Assembly (NCBI GenBank): GCA_005281725.1 | Contig: SSBO01000001.1 | Coordinates: forward strand, 9,937,824-10,001,823 | Reading direction: 5' to 3' | Origin: Wuchereria bancrofti | Taxonomy: Eukaryota; Nematoda; Chromadorea; Rhabditida; Onchocercidae | Length of the DNA: 64,000 nucleotides | In this document: positions 23,396 to 35,128 of the stretch, piece after piece | Numbering within the stretch: position 1 is the first letter of the stretch | Layout: every line of letters begins with the position of its first letter | Translations under genes and position numbers: made by a program | Notes under the pieces: model-generated | What the model was told of the DNA's origin: nothing | Databases searched by the model: none | What the model saw: the letters and a program-made list of their open reading frames with translations, nothing else

Positions 23396-24755
23396 TTAAC
23401 TCACTTCTGAAATGATAGTAGCACTATGAACTGTATATATTCCAGATAGGTATCCTAAATTAGTAACTAAAAAGCACATTCCAAATATAACGTATAATAA
23501 AGCGCCAACTGTAATAGTAAAAAGCTTTTCGCCGCTTCCATAAATACTAACTAAAAAAAAAAAAAAAAATGCATCTATAAAATATTTTTTATAAAAGTTT
23601 TAAAAGTGAAAAATTTCTCCAATTTTTTTTTTTTGTCTTATCACGAAATACTGAAATGAGTGAAATTGGTAATAAAATGATAACATCGTATTGATATTTT
23701 TAATAGTAATTCAAAATAAAGGAAAAAAAAAAAATGAAAAAAACCTGCGAATGAATGATACTTTTGCTTATTTTTTTGAACAAAACGTTTCCGAATATGT
23801 GGCCATACACGTAATCGTCTCTTATCACAACGTACATCCACTCTAGCTAATTCGTTATCAATTCTGATAGCATTATCAAAATATGCATTATCATAACATC
23901 CGCTACGCTATAAATATTTCTTGAAATAAAATAAAACTTAGCAATTGCAACAACATTAGTCTGTCATTTTTTTTTTTTTTTGCATAATATTTTGAACTTT
24001 TAATATTATCAATGATATGTTTAATGCCATTTAATGCTAATGCAATGAAAAGTTCAAAGAAATATACCTTTTTTTTTTTATAGTAATTATAATTAATTAA
24101 CGCTTATAATATCACTGATAAGTTTCTTTTTTTTTTTTATTGCTAATCAATCATTCATCATACACTGATAATTTTTCTATTATAAGGTTATTTACCCAAC
24201 TTATCAATTTGCTGTAATCGTATGGTATGACCCATTCAATTATATCTGATCTGTTCTGTATTGCTTTAGCACTTGTGCCAAATATCATTTTGATAACTTC
24301 ATTGCACCAATCTGATCTGCTAACAATGATAAAAATTTTTTCTGAAACTTGCAGTTTCACTCTAGAATATTTGCAATCATTTAATCGATATATCAATGAT
24401 ATCTGCAATATATTATCATTATTTATTATTTATTATTATTACTATTATTGTTATCAATTATACTGTAGTGATTTAGCTTCTGAAATATCAGTTATAGTCT
24501 AGTGATTTCTTAAAAAAAAAAAGAAAAAAACCTTCTGCATTAATTTTTTCTTTGCAAACATATTTGTAAAAAAAAAAAAAAAAATGCAACTTTTAAAATT
24601 TAAACTTTGAAGAAAAAAATACATACATTGTTATACCAGTGTTGTTCGATAAAAAGTGATAAATGATGCCTTGAAATGATTTGATTTGATCTTATCAGTT
24701 GCATTAACAGCAAAACAATGGCAATTATCATATGTAACCGCATTCCAACAAGCAT
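23396..24755 (-). CDS. Orphan small signal-peptide/one-TM protein, complete
   Basis: Four exons: 24627-24755, 24196-24402, 23745-23907, 23396-23550. Sum 654 bases, 217 residues, all junctions GT-AG and in phase. I do not recognise a family. The N-terminus (MLVGMRLHMIIAIVLLLMQL) is a good signal peptide. The lumenal or extracellular part has four cysteines (in NDCKYS, DWCNEV, SGCYDN, VRCDKR) and a basic stretch RCDKRRLRVWPHIRKRF. A hydrophobic segment near the C-terminus (LFTITVGALLYVIFGMCFLV) should be a membrane anchor, leaving about 25 residues after it. An acceptor-like ttgtag sits eight bases before the ATG, fitting trans-splicing. The gene is tightly flanked on both sides by copies of a 320-bp direct repeat. 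The last codons gaagtgagttaa also look like a donor site, so a further exon cannot be excluded. Confidence 0.7.
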
Positions 24756-27233
24756 TCTTTTTTCTACAATAATTACTTCATATATATTTGAAGGTAAAAA
24801 AAAATTTTTAAGAATTATAAAATTATCGTAATTTCAGATAAAAATTGAAATGCATATGTTTCATTAAAAAATTTGCATACTAATCTTATTTAACTTTAAA
24901 TTTTTTTTTTTTTTTTTGCTACACAATTAAAATGATTTGCTACAGAATTTTTTTCGTTTTTTTTTTTTAATGAAAATATATGAACTGCATAATACAATTA
25001 GGAAGTTTATGAAATTGTCATTTTCCCTTTGTTTCACGAAAATTGTCATTTTCGCTTTTACGTAAGTATGAACAATAATAGCTCTGTAGCTATGTAAATG
25101 TTTCAATATCTCATAAACTTTAAATTAATAATTCAATTATTGAGAAATATTCTATAAATTCTAATACAGAAAAATTTTATTTAATTGAAAATGAAAAATG
25201 TAAACAAGAAAAATTTGATGGAAAAAAAATATGAATAAAATTAATTCTGCAATAGCTGTTAATTAATTAATTCTTATTTAAACTTTTCAATCCTGTTTGT
25301 TCAATTTATTATGATTTCATACATTCTTTCATTGAAACATTAATTTTTAATCATAATCGTTTTTTTTTTTTCTTTTTTGAATCAGTGCTCTAATTTATTT
25401 CTTTTCGAACATATGAATGGTAATGAAATTTAACTCAAAATTTCTTGTCTTTTTGAAAGTTCTTTACAAATACCAAAGAAATTTTTTCATACATGCCTTA
25501 AATCATTTGCAAAAAATGATGAAAAAATATTTATGTTCACAATTAATTTTTATTCAATATGAACTAAGAATATAGTTTACACTGATTTGCACTTTGTAGA
25601 AAAAGTAATTTCTGTTTGTAACGCATAAAATTAAAACATAACAAAATTCATCCATTATTTCGAATCATTTTTTTTTTGAATTTTTTTAAATTTTTATTTC
25701 AAAAAAAAAAAAAAACAATTCATGAATTTTTCACTACAATGATTTCATATAAATTGTGCAAGTAAATTCTACTAACAGTTAAATAATGCATAAAATGTCA
25801 GAACATTGTTTCATGGAATGAAATTATAGCAATATTTTAATATCACGTAAAATATTACTTCTTCAAAATATTTCAGAATAAATTGCCATTTTTTTTCCAA
25901 ATACTTTTTTTCAAATAACATATGAATAACTTAATAGTAAATATGAAATCAATGCAACTTAACAAAATGAAATTTAGTCAATTCTAAAATGTTGTGATTA
26001 TTAAAATTATTAGAATATGAGCATTAATATTATCATTTATTAGTATAAATTTCTAATTTCTTCCAGTTTTCCGAGAAAAAAAAAAGACTAATTCTAGCAA
26101 ATTATATTCAAAACTAATCAAAAAAATTTAATATAAATAAATTAAATTCATTTCATGCAGATATTAATGTCACGCAATTATCTGAATACAATCATTTATT
26201 TATAAGAATACATGACATGATATTCATTTAACAAGTAAATTATTACTAAATCATAGCTGTGATAAATGATATTTTAATCATTTTCCTACTTTCAACATAG
26301 AATATTCTACTCTCTCTAAAAACATACATGCATTCTTCTCATTTCACAAAAATATTCTTATCAGTATACAATCATAATTAATTTTTACTCATAATTTCTC
26401 TCTAAGAAAATGCCATTAAATTTGAATACTAGTAGCATAAAGGATTAAAATTAAATTTTAGCCATAATAATTATTACTATTGTATTACTTACGTATTATT
26501 TGTGAGAAAATAAACTACTTTTGGCAGTAAAAATTTCCTCACAATGCACTCATTTTTTTAAATGAGAATATGAGCTAATAATAAGGAAATTGAATTTTTC
26601 TCATATGAAATGTCGAAATATATCAAAGAAAGTTTTTATTTCCACTATTTTTTTTTTTTTTATTATTAATTATTTCACACTTGTTCTTTGAAATTCATTC
26701 TTTTTTCCCACCTGTTGACATTTTTAAGGACATGTAGAATTTACTGCTAATTATTCAAGCAAACTTCATTTCATTCTGTTTCCCATATTATTACCCTACA
26801 GCTTGAGCCACTAATTCACAATTTCATTCTTTCACCCATCACAATTTGATCATTTCTGTCTTTTCTAACAAACAAATCTCTGATAACAGTAAAATTGTTC
26901 CTAAACAACAATGTTTAAATGCAATTAAAACCCCTATTATATCAAATTAATTTGGTTAATGAGTAATGATAATGTAAACACTGTAACTAGTAGTTTTTCC
27001 AGTAAGCATAAAAATGAAAATCTAATTTAATAGTTAAATTTTTAATTTTCATATTAATTCCAAGTGTTCATATATGGAAATAATCGCCCAATGATTTCAT
27101 TTCCTATTTTGGAAAATAAAATTTTACAATACTTAAAGTTTTGTTTACATATCAAGCACTGAAAATCTCAATCGATTGAAATTCATTTTAGGCAATATTC
27201 AAATTGATAAGAACAGCATTTTTCAGTGATAAT
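24756..27233. other. Intergenic between divergent orphan and receptor genes
   Basis: Holds direct-repeat copy B (24811-25132) and otherwise AT-rich sequence with homopolymer runs. No remnant of a second orphan-gene copy was seen upstream of copy B. The receptor gene's presumed trans-splice acceptor (tttttcag) ends at about 27226. Confidence 0.5.
24811..25132. repeat. Direct repeat copy B (320 bp)
   Basis: Same orientation as copy A at 23041-23360. Differs by substitutions, loss of about 20 bases near its left end, and a small internal duplication of aattgtcattttc near 25030. It starts 55 bases upstream of the orphan gene's ATG. Confidence 0.9.
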
Positions 27234-29334
27234 ATGATAGCACATTATTACTGTATTATTGCATTATTTCTAATATCACCCTTGAACTGTTGTGAGGAAA
27301 AAAATACAACAAATGCATTTGACATAAGAGATGAACGGTATATGACTATAAAATATACAGTAGTTCTACTCTTTTCCCTCTCCTTGCTATACAGTATGAT
27401 CAGTACTGTACTAATGGATCTCGTATGCTGCAATCGGGATAATCTTTATGGTCATTCATTTATCGTTATTGTATCACAAATTATTATTTGTCAATTTATA
27501 AATTTTACTCCACAAATTACTATTGTATTGCCTAAAATATTATTGTCTAAAAACAGTTCATATGGTAAGTACTTTATTTACATAATTATTTAAAGGTAAA
27601 GTTAGGGTGAACGAAAAGTTAAGCTTATTATTGAAGAATAGAAATAGTGTGTTAAATTTCTAATATTATTTTAAATTTGATCATCTAATCCCTAATATTA
27701 TTTTAAAATTCGATAATAGCACACTGTTACAAATAAACATTTTATTGATCTAATCAGAATTGGAATCACTGATATGACTTTATTCATAGCCAAAACCGCT
27801 TGAGTATTACGTTATGGATACGACATATAGTGGCAGGTAACTAACATCTAATTACTTTCATTTAAACAATTTTTAATAAATTGTTTATTTTGTGATGTAG
27901 GATCCAGAACAGAGTGGATTAATCGTACATTCGCCACAATTAATGTATTTTCATTTTACGACATACTATGTTTTTCATTTTTATTGACACTGAATCGATT
28001 CGTGGCTATAATTTTACCAAAATGCAATGTATTGTTCGAATCAACAAAGCTGTATTTTGTACTCTTTTTCGCATGGTTGATAGTCTTTGGTATGATAAAC
28101 TGACTTGACGTCTTTGTCCAAAAAATACTTATTTCATTTTTAAACAGCTTACAAAGATTAACAATTGGTCATTCATGCCATTTGATAGCCTTATTGACTG
28201 TCAAGAAATAATCTTTTAATTTAACAGCCTGCCATTAATTTAGTATTGCCAAATAAATTCTAATTTTACAAAAAAAAGACACATAATTTATTTATTTATT
28301 TATTTATGTTGAATTTGAAAACTTCAGCACTTACATTTGTGGATTTTTATTATTGCACGAGAAGTTTTCAAGTTTCAAGATTGCGTTGGATAAGAGACTG
28401 CAGCAAACAATCAAGTGATAGAGGACATGTTTTTCTAATGTTAGATTTAAGATTGCTTTAAATTTTTTTTTAGAGCTTATAAATTTTTAAATTCATTTTA
28501 TTTTAGTCTTGAATTAAAAGTTCATATTGCTTCAAAAATAGTATAATGCCAATGTTTATTTCGTCCTTTTCTGTAAATACAATAAGAAAATCAAAAAATT
28601 AACATTACCATTTCCATTTTATAAGATTAAAATTTTAATTCATTAATTATTTCTTAACAACTTTCAGTTTCTTCTATAGTTGGGAGCTATTTCTATCACT
28701 TGTAATATTCGCTATGTACTGCGCAATTATTTCCACAATACGTCATCGTTTCAGTTCAATTAACAGTGAAGCACAAAGTTCATTCTAATAAAATCTTTTT
28801 ACTTTTTCTAAAATAACAAGATGACTTTTTAAAATTTTACATTTCCATGTTATATTGTAAATAAAATTTTTTAAATCACTGAAAAATTTTTCAAAATTTA
28901 TAATTTTTTTTTTCGGAAGTTTTCTAAAATTTATAAAATTCTTCTGATGCTTATTAAATCTTGCTTTATTATTTATGTTAAATTAGATATAAATTGATGA
29001 AATTTTAGCGACTGATACAAGATATGGAAGATATAGAATGAGTATGTTGGAAAATATTAAACGTGAACGGTCGATGTTAATTCTAGCAGCAATGACTTCT
29101 GGCTCATTAATAATTTCAGTCATATTAGTTGGCATTTTACCAATGATTTTGGTAAAAGCTTTCTGTCAAGAAGGCTTAATTACAATGCACATTGTCACCA
29201 ATTTAAATATAATTTTAGGTCGTTGTGTATTACCTACAGCTTTTTTTTTAACTAATAAACGTGCTCGTAAATATCTACGCTCACGTTTGAGGAATAGTGT
29301 AGCAAATACGACCCATTTCCAGGTTACCAAATAG
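27234..29334 (+). CDS. Seven-transmembrane serpentine receptor (Srx/Srsx-like), complete
   Basis: Five exons: 27234-27564, 27901-28089, 28328-28439, 28668-28765, 29009-29334. Sum 1056 bases, 351 residues. ATG 27234 was chosen because a trans-splice-like acceptor (tttttcag) lies eight bases upstream. An N-terminal hydrophobic stretch with an NTT glycosylation site (24-26) precedes TM1 (about 41-64), TM2 (about 76-99) and TM3 (about 122-141). TM3 ends in the motif LNRF (141-144) at the place of DRY, typical of nematode chemoreceptor-like families. TM4 is split by intron 2. A Cys-containing loop follows, then TM5 (LFLSLVIFAMYCAII), the basic loop ENIKRERSM, TM6, and TM7 ending LTNKRARKYLR. Ligand unknown. 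Family assignment within the nematode receptors is uncertain; exon 3 is the weakest part of the model. AATAAA at 29469-29474 is a candidate poly(A) signal. Confidence 0.8.
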
Positions 29335-32300
29335 AGAAATTACGAATAAGAACAAATTTTCGACTGAAAGTGCTTCAGATACCTTTTTTTTTTTTCTTTT
29401 TTAAAACTAAGAAGATGAATACACTGATCTTCTGGGTATTACGATGTCATTTTTTTGTGGTATTTTCAAATAAACACAAATATTCATCTTCTTGACTGAA
29501 TTAACACATTTGGAATTTTTGTGTTCACATTTTTTCTATACGTTAAATTTGAACCAATTTGGAAATAATATTGATAGTTGTAACGTTTGTATTTGTCATA
29601 TTTGAAGAAAAGTTTAATTTTTAGCTTTTAAATAAATTTGCTTTTATGAGAAAGCATGAGATTATTTCATCTTCTATATTATTTGTGAATAAAGAAATTT
29701 ACTCTCAAATATTGAAGAAAAAAGCTTAAATATTAACTTCGGCAACTTCATATCATTGATCTTCATATTATCGTTTTTCAATGTAGACACCATATCGGTA
29801 AAGGCTAAAAAGCCAAATTCTCTTCAGATTACTTATTAAAAAGACTAATTATTCCTTGAAATAAATCAATTTGTTAATCAGTAAAAGTTAAATTTTGCTG
29901 ATTACCTTTGCAGATTTTAAAATATAACAAAAACTTAATCATTGTTTATTTCTCGCAAGGCAAAAAAATATGAAGTTATGAAGATATTTATAAAAAAATA
30001 TTACATCCTCTTTGTTCAGTGGCACAGTAACGTATGCGATATACTAAGAATGTGAATAAAGAGCTTGCATAGTTCAGAAATCTATAAAAATGATAAATTT
30101 TTAAAAATTACTAAAATCAATCAAGCATGAATTTTTTTTCAACGATATAATTGGTAGAACAAATTAGAAGATTTCATTTTTCATAAAAGTAAGGAAATCG
30201 AATTATTTATGATTAATTAAAATTTTCTATATTATAAATAACAAATGGTTACAAGATATAAATTTCTAATTAAACCTTGGCTAATAGTAGGGTTTTTTCA
30301 TTATCTTAATAAAATACCGTTTTTAGATGTATTGAGGCAGTCCTAAACAAGCAAGCAACTGAAACACACAGTATGCTCGGCATACAGTATGCTAAGAAAA
30401 CATACAGTATACAGTATGTTAAGAAAAAAAGCAAAGAATTTAACTGAAATATTAACTTTTGAAAATTAGTTCCATAAATTGCTAATATAATATTGTCGAA
30501 AAGAGTGAATATATTTCATAGAATATCACTCAATCATAACATTTATTAAGTGAAGAAATATTTCAAAATTTTTTCTGTTCATTTTTAAAATATTAAAAGT
30601 TTTGGAAAAGCCCAAGACTAAAATAAGATTAAGCAATTTAAACATCATAATTAGTTCAAAATATATCAATTATATTTCCATTTGATATATTTAACAAATA
30701 AGCTAATACGGATTGCCATCATCCAAGATTTAATGAGAAATTTGTATTCTGGAATTATATTTCCATTTGATGATATATTAAGGAGAATTATAACTGTGGA
30801 TATCAATGTTGAAAATAGATTTGTTAATTACATTTTTTAAATCTAAAAAAAAAAAATTTAAAAAAAAAATTCATCACATCATTATATCACATCAGTTAAT
30901 TGTATTTTTTAAATCTAAAAAAAAAAAAATTTAGAAAAAAAAACTTGAGAAAAGTTTCATCCATTATCATCATCAGCTGTTTTGCTGAGAACACTGATAT
31001 ATCTGCTCATAGATATGAATGACTACGGTGGAACTGAGATTGTGACTCTGAATGGATTAGACAATCAACAAAGAAATAAACAGATGACGTATATATATTT
31101 GTTAGAGTTATCAATTCAATTTCTGTGCTGAATTTTTATAGATTGGTAATGATAACTAGATTAAAACCGTCTACAATTAGTTTGAATAATAAAATTGATA
31201 GATTTAAGGTGCTTGAATGATGGCAAAGCTGAATTTTCATCGAATAAATAAAAAAATTTTGAAAATTTGGAAGATTTTGCTTAATAATCTACATGATCTT
31301 CCAATTCCCGGCAAACATTTTTCCACAAAATTGTTATAAATGACTTGAAATTTCAATTTGAAGTGATGATAAAAGAAATGATAAAATACAAATTTTATTA
31401 ACCTAAATCAAGCGATAATTTGATGAAATTAAGCATATTGATAGAGATTTCGTGGTTTAATTTACAAAAACCCCTAGAAATTGTATGACTTTCATAAATA
31501 TTATGATTTTCAAATATCCATATTCGAATTTGTTAAAATTAATTCCAGTGTTCGAAATGAAACAAAACTGTTATTAATTGCAATTTTTATTAATTTCGTC
31601 ATTGACATATTGTTCCAAAATTGATTTTTGAAGTTTTTTCTTGTTTAATTTGTCAAATGGCCCCGATCGGATGTAAGCACATCATGCGCAATGCAAATAA
31701 AGTAATCAATTCAGTTAAAAATACATATTTTTTAAATGAATTGCAATTTTTTTTAATAGTTTTAACACTTAATTGAAACAAAATTTGTAATATTAAAATT
31801 TATTTCCTTCATTATTATACAGAAACTTTTAGAAATTATATGATTTTCATAAATATCCATATTAAAATTTGAAATTAAATTTTTTTAAACAATATAACTT
31901 TAAAAAGAACTTTAAAAACTTCTTAAAAACAATTTTATTCATATGGAAGATGAAAATAGAAATAGAGAAAATATTAAAAATAAGCATATGTATAGAATCA
32001 AATTTTGCCCACTAATTATTCAATAGATTGATGAAAAATTCAAATAATTGATAGGTCGAATCATTTTACAATTCAATTTGCAACTATTTCATTTCTAAAT
32101 TGCTATTTGATTCGAGGTAATTACCTAATGTACTCACATTTCAATACACAATTATATCTTCAAATCCACTACTGAGAATAACTTTATCGCCATAATTGAC
32201 TTATTTTTGATTCGTTGTTATGATCTAAAAAAAAAAAAAAAGCTTTTTTTTCAGTTATCATTAAAAGTACAAAAAATTTTGCCTTTTTTCAAATAATTAT

Positions 32301-33004
32301 TTCATATCTGTTTCAAAGAAAAAAAAAGTATTAAAATGTTTCACAAAATAAAACAAAAGAAAAATAGTTGGAAAAATAAAAAAAGAAAAAAAGAATGTCA
32401 TTTTTTCTCACTGAAATAATGAATACATACATATTTCTGTTTGACAAATAACACAATTGTAATTTTAAAGTATTCAATTTTTTTTTTTTTTCACTTTGAA
32501 TAAACGACAAAGACATCAAACAACATAGGTCGAATAAAGAAATGTGAAATGGAAATATTGATGTTAAGTCAAATTTCAGAAATGAATTCTTTAAAAATAG
32601 AGCAGAAAAAAGAAAGAAATAGCTTATCTGAACCATATTTATTTCTACTCTTCGTTTCTTTTCTCATTCCATACTGAATTACGACAGTAATATTTTCATA
32701 TATGTAATGGTTTGAATGAATTGGCTTAATATTTCATATTTGCACATTTGGTCCTCGTTGATTACTAATCCGGAATTCCTTGAATTCCGTTATGGGATTT
32801 TCCTGATGACTGATCGTTCTTAGCATCTAACAATTTAGTTACATTATTATAATCAACAAAATGTTGCAAAAAAGAGGTGTCACGATATGTGATACTTCGT
32901 AACATCGTTTGATTTCTTTTTAATAATTTACTTCGTAACATTTGTAATATCAAGTGAGTAAGTGGGATCCGAAGATGAATCCGGAGAACCGAGATTATTA
33001 ATAT
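29335..33004. other. Intergenic, AT-rich
   Basis: No gene was recognised. Contains the receptor's 3' flank, short catacagtatg repeats near 30365-30420, a 72-bp-period tandem duplication at 30823-30945, and A/T runs. A 62-codon frame at 32768-32953 (minus, no supported start or acceptor) lies downstream of the possible micropeptide gene. Confidence 0.5.
30823..30945. repeat. Two-copy tandem repeat, 72-bp period
   Basis: gttaatt(a/g)(c/t)attttttaaatct followed by an A run and attta occurs at 30823 and again at 30895. Confidence 0.7.
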
Positions 33005-33599
33005 TCAGATACCAGGAATACTTGTCTTTTTCAATAGGTTACTAATGTCGTCTGAAGTAACATATTTGATTTGTATTCAATAGATGAATGAATTAGAAAA
33101 ATTGATCATCAACATGAGAATACCGGAATTATTTTCATGAGAATACTGGAAATTTAACAAATCTCATTCTGATAGATATATTTCGTAGCAACTGAAAAAA
33201 AAAAAGTAAATGTACGAATAATAAAATTTTCATAACTATTGTAGTAGCAGAATATATTTTCAAAGTTGGAAGAAATTTTTGAATTAGATCTTATCAGAGC
33301 TAATTGATTATTTGATAGAAAGAAAATTGCTGAGAAAAATTAATCTCATCTAATTAAAAGAAGAATGACGCTATCATTTTGAAAATGAATTAAGCCATTT
33401 ATTCGAAAAAAAAAATAATAATAAACCAACCAACAAAATATCTAACGAGCAGCTATGCTAATCAATCAATCATCCATTCACTCATCCATCCATTCATCCA
33501 ATCAAAAGAGAAAACAATTTCAATCTTACCTGAATTGATAATTATATAGAGAAAAAACGCGTCAGTTTTTACCGCGAAAATATTTAGGGCCGCGGCCAT
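33005..33599 (-). CDS. Possible micropeptide gene (tentative)
   Basis: Exon 1 (33530-33599) starts with ATG in a locally GC-rich patch and encodes MAAALNIFAVKTDAFFLYII followed by INS. It ends with a good donor (TCAG|GTAAG). Two tentative downstream exons (33159-33191 and 33005-33051) join in phase to a TGA, giving 49 residues. The first has a strong tttttttcag acceptor. The protein would be short and partly hydrophobic; I recognise no family. Codons of exon 1 (GCC GCG GCC, ACT GAC GCG) contrast with the AT-rich surroundings, which is the main support. The downstream exons are weak, and a different 3' structure is quite possible, for instance one using the open frame at 32768-32953. Confidence 0.3.
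33462..33505. repeat. (CATC/CATT)n repeat
   Basis: Imperfect tetranucleotide repeat of aatc/catc/cattc units just left of the GC-rich patch. Confidence 0.75.
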
Positions 33600-35128
33600 C
33601 AACCGGTAAACTGTAATTGTCTATTGATCGCGCAAAAACGAGAAATAAAATTTTAATATGGTTTGAACTTAATCACTAATTTTTATATTCTGCCTGTCTG
33701 CGTCGATTACATTTGCTATGAGGTTGAGTATTTTTATTAATTTAATGAAATTAGAACATTTAATTAACACTTCAAAAAATTTAACTTTGAAAATTTCAAA
33801 CTTTAATTCATATTTTGATTCACTATATGTTTGTTTGTAGTAATGCGGTAAATTTTGATTGTGTTTTGTTATAAGATTATTCATTTTAGGATGTTTCCTT
33901 ATGTTCATTTAATGCACATGTTGTATGATCAAGGGTAATTATCACCTGATTGATTATCACATGACTGGAAAATTACATTACATGCATGTTCTAATTTATA
34001 AATAGCATAGAACAGAAATTTTCGAGTAATATTTAATATTTCCATTTTCTTCTTGTTTGAAACTATAGTAAATGTGAAATGTAAATTTAACTTTCTGTTC
34101 ATACAAATTCTCTGTTCTGTCATTATTAATGCATAGCTATAAGACATGAGTTATTTCAAAAAAAAAAGAAAAAAACTAAATTATTTTGTTTTGTACACTT
34201 AATAATTAGAACATTATACGATTTAGAACACATTACTATCATTATGATCGGATGCTGAAGCTCATTTTCATATTGCATCAAATTTTTTAATGACTACTTT
34301 CTATAGAAATATCTTATATCATAATAACCATACCTTTTTCTTAATAATGGTAAAAGAGAACATGCGATATTTTGGTCTAAGTTTTTTTTTTCCTATCGTT
34401 AATTATAAAACTTGTTATTTCATGAAAGCAATCCTTTCCCATGTATTATTTTCAGGGTTATATCACAGTTAAAATCGCGTGTTATTGATTCCACTGGACA
34501 ATTTTGTTTGTGACAATAGCAAAGAAATAATATATAACACATAATAATTTGTTGCTTTGATATATCGTACAAAAAAAAAACGTTTTTATCGGTCTTTGAA
34601 ATAAGACAACAGGAACTGTTGAACTTGGGAACTGTTCTTCTTTTACTGTTGCTGCTACTGCTGTACCCAAAGGCTTTGCTCGCCGCTGAATGCTTGGAAG
34701 CGATCAGCGAGAGACCCTGTTTTTCATCATTCATCGATCTCATTTCTATACATTTGTGTCTTGTACCTCTGTAATTAGGTAGGTATAATTTTTTATTTGA
34801 TAATTTCAAATCTCTTTTCAAATAGTGGAAAAAGTAGAACTGTCTCTGTTCTTTAATGGAAATTTTAAGTTTAGGATTTCCAAAAATCATAACTCATTGT
34901 AAATTAGACAGCCCTTCAAACCGTAGAATGATATATTTTAGAAGAGCTAATAAGCTTCATTTTAAAATCCAGTTTATGATGATTTATTTTCGGAATATTA
35001 GGGAGAAGTGATATAATGGAGAATAGTCACTAAATTTGATGAAATATTCAGTGATTTCCATGTGCAATAAAAACATGCTTTGTATTCATAGTTTTTTTTT
35101 TTTTCAGCTCACTTTCAAAAGCATTTCA
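33600..35128. other. Intergenic, 5' flank of ntl-3
   Basis: Contains a 156-codon open frame with ATG on the minus strand (34420-34890) that has no recognisable homology. The trans-splice-like acceptor of ntl-3, tttttttcag, ends at 35107. Otherwise AT-rich. Confidence 0.45.

Noticed and set aside
32768..32953. Minus-strand frame (MLRSKLLKRNQTMLRSITYR and on)
   Set aside because: No in-frame acceptor or upstream exon could be found, and it contains a duplicated atgttacgaagta. Kept only as a possible 3' part of the tentative gene at 33 kb.
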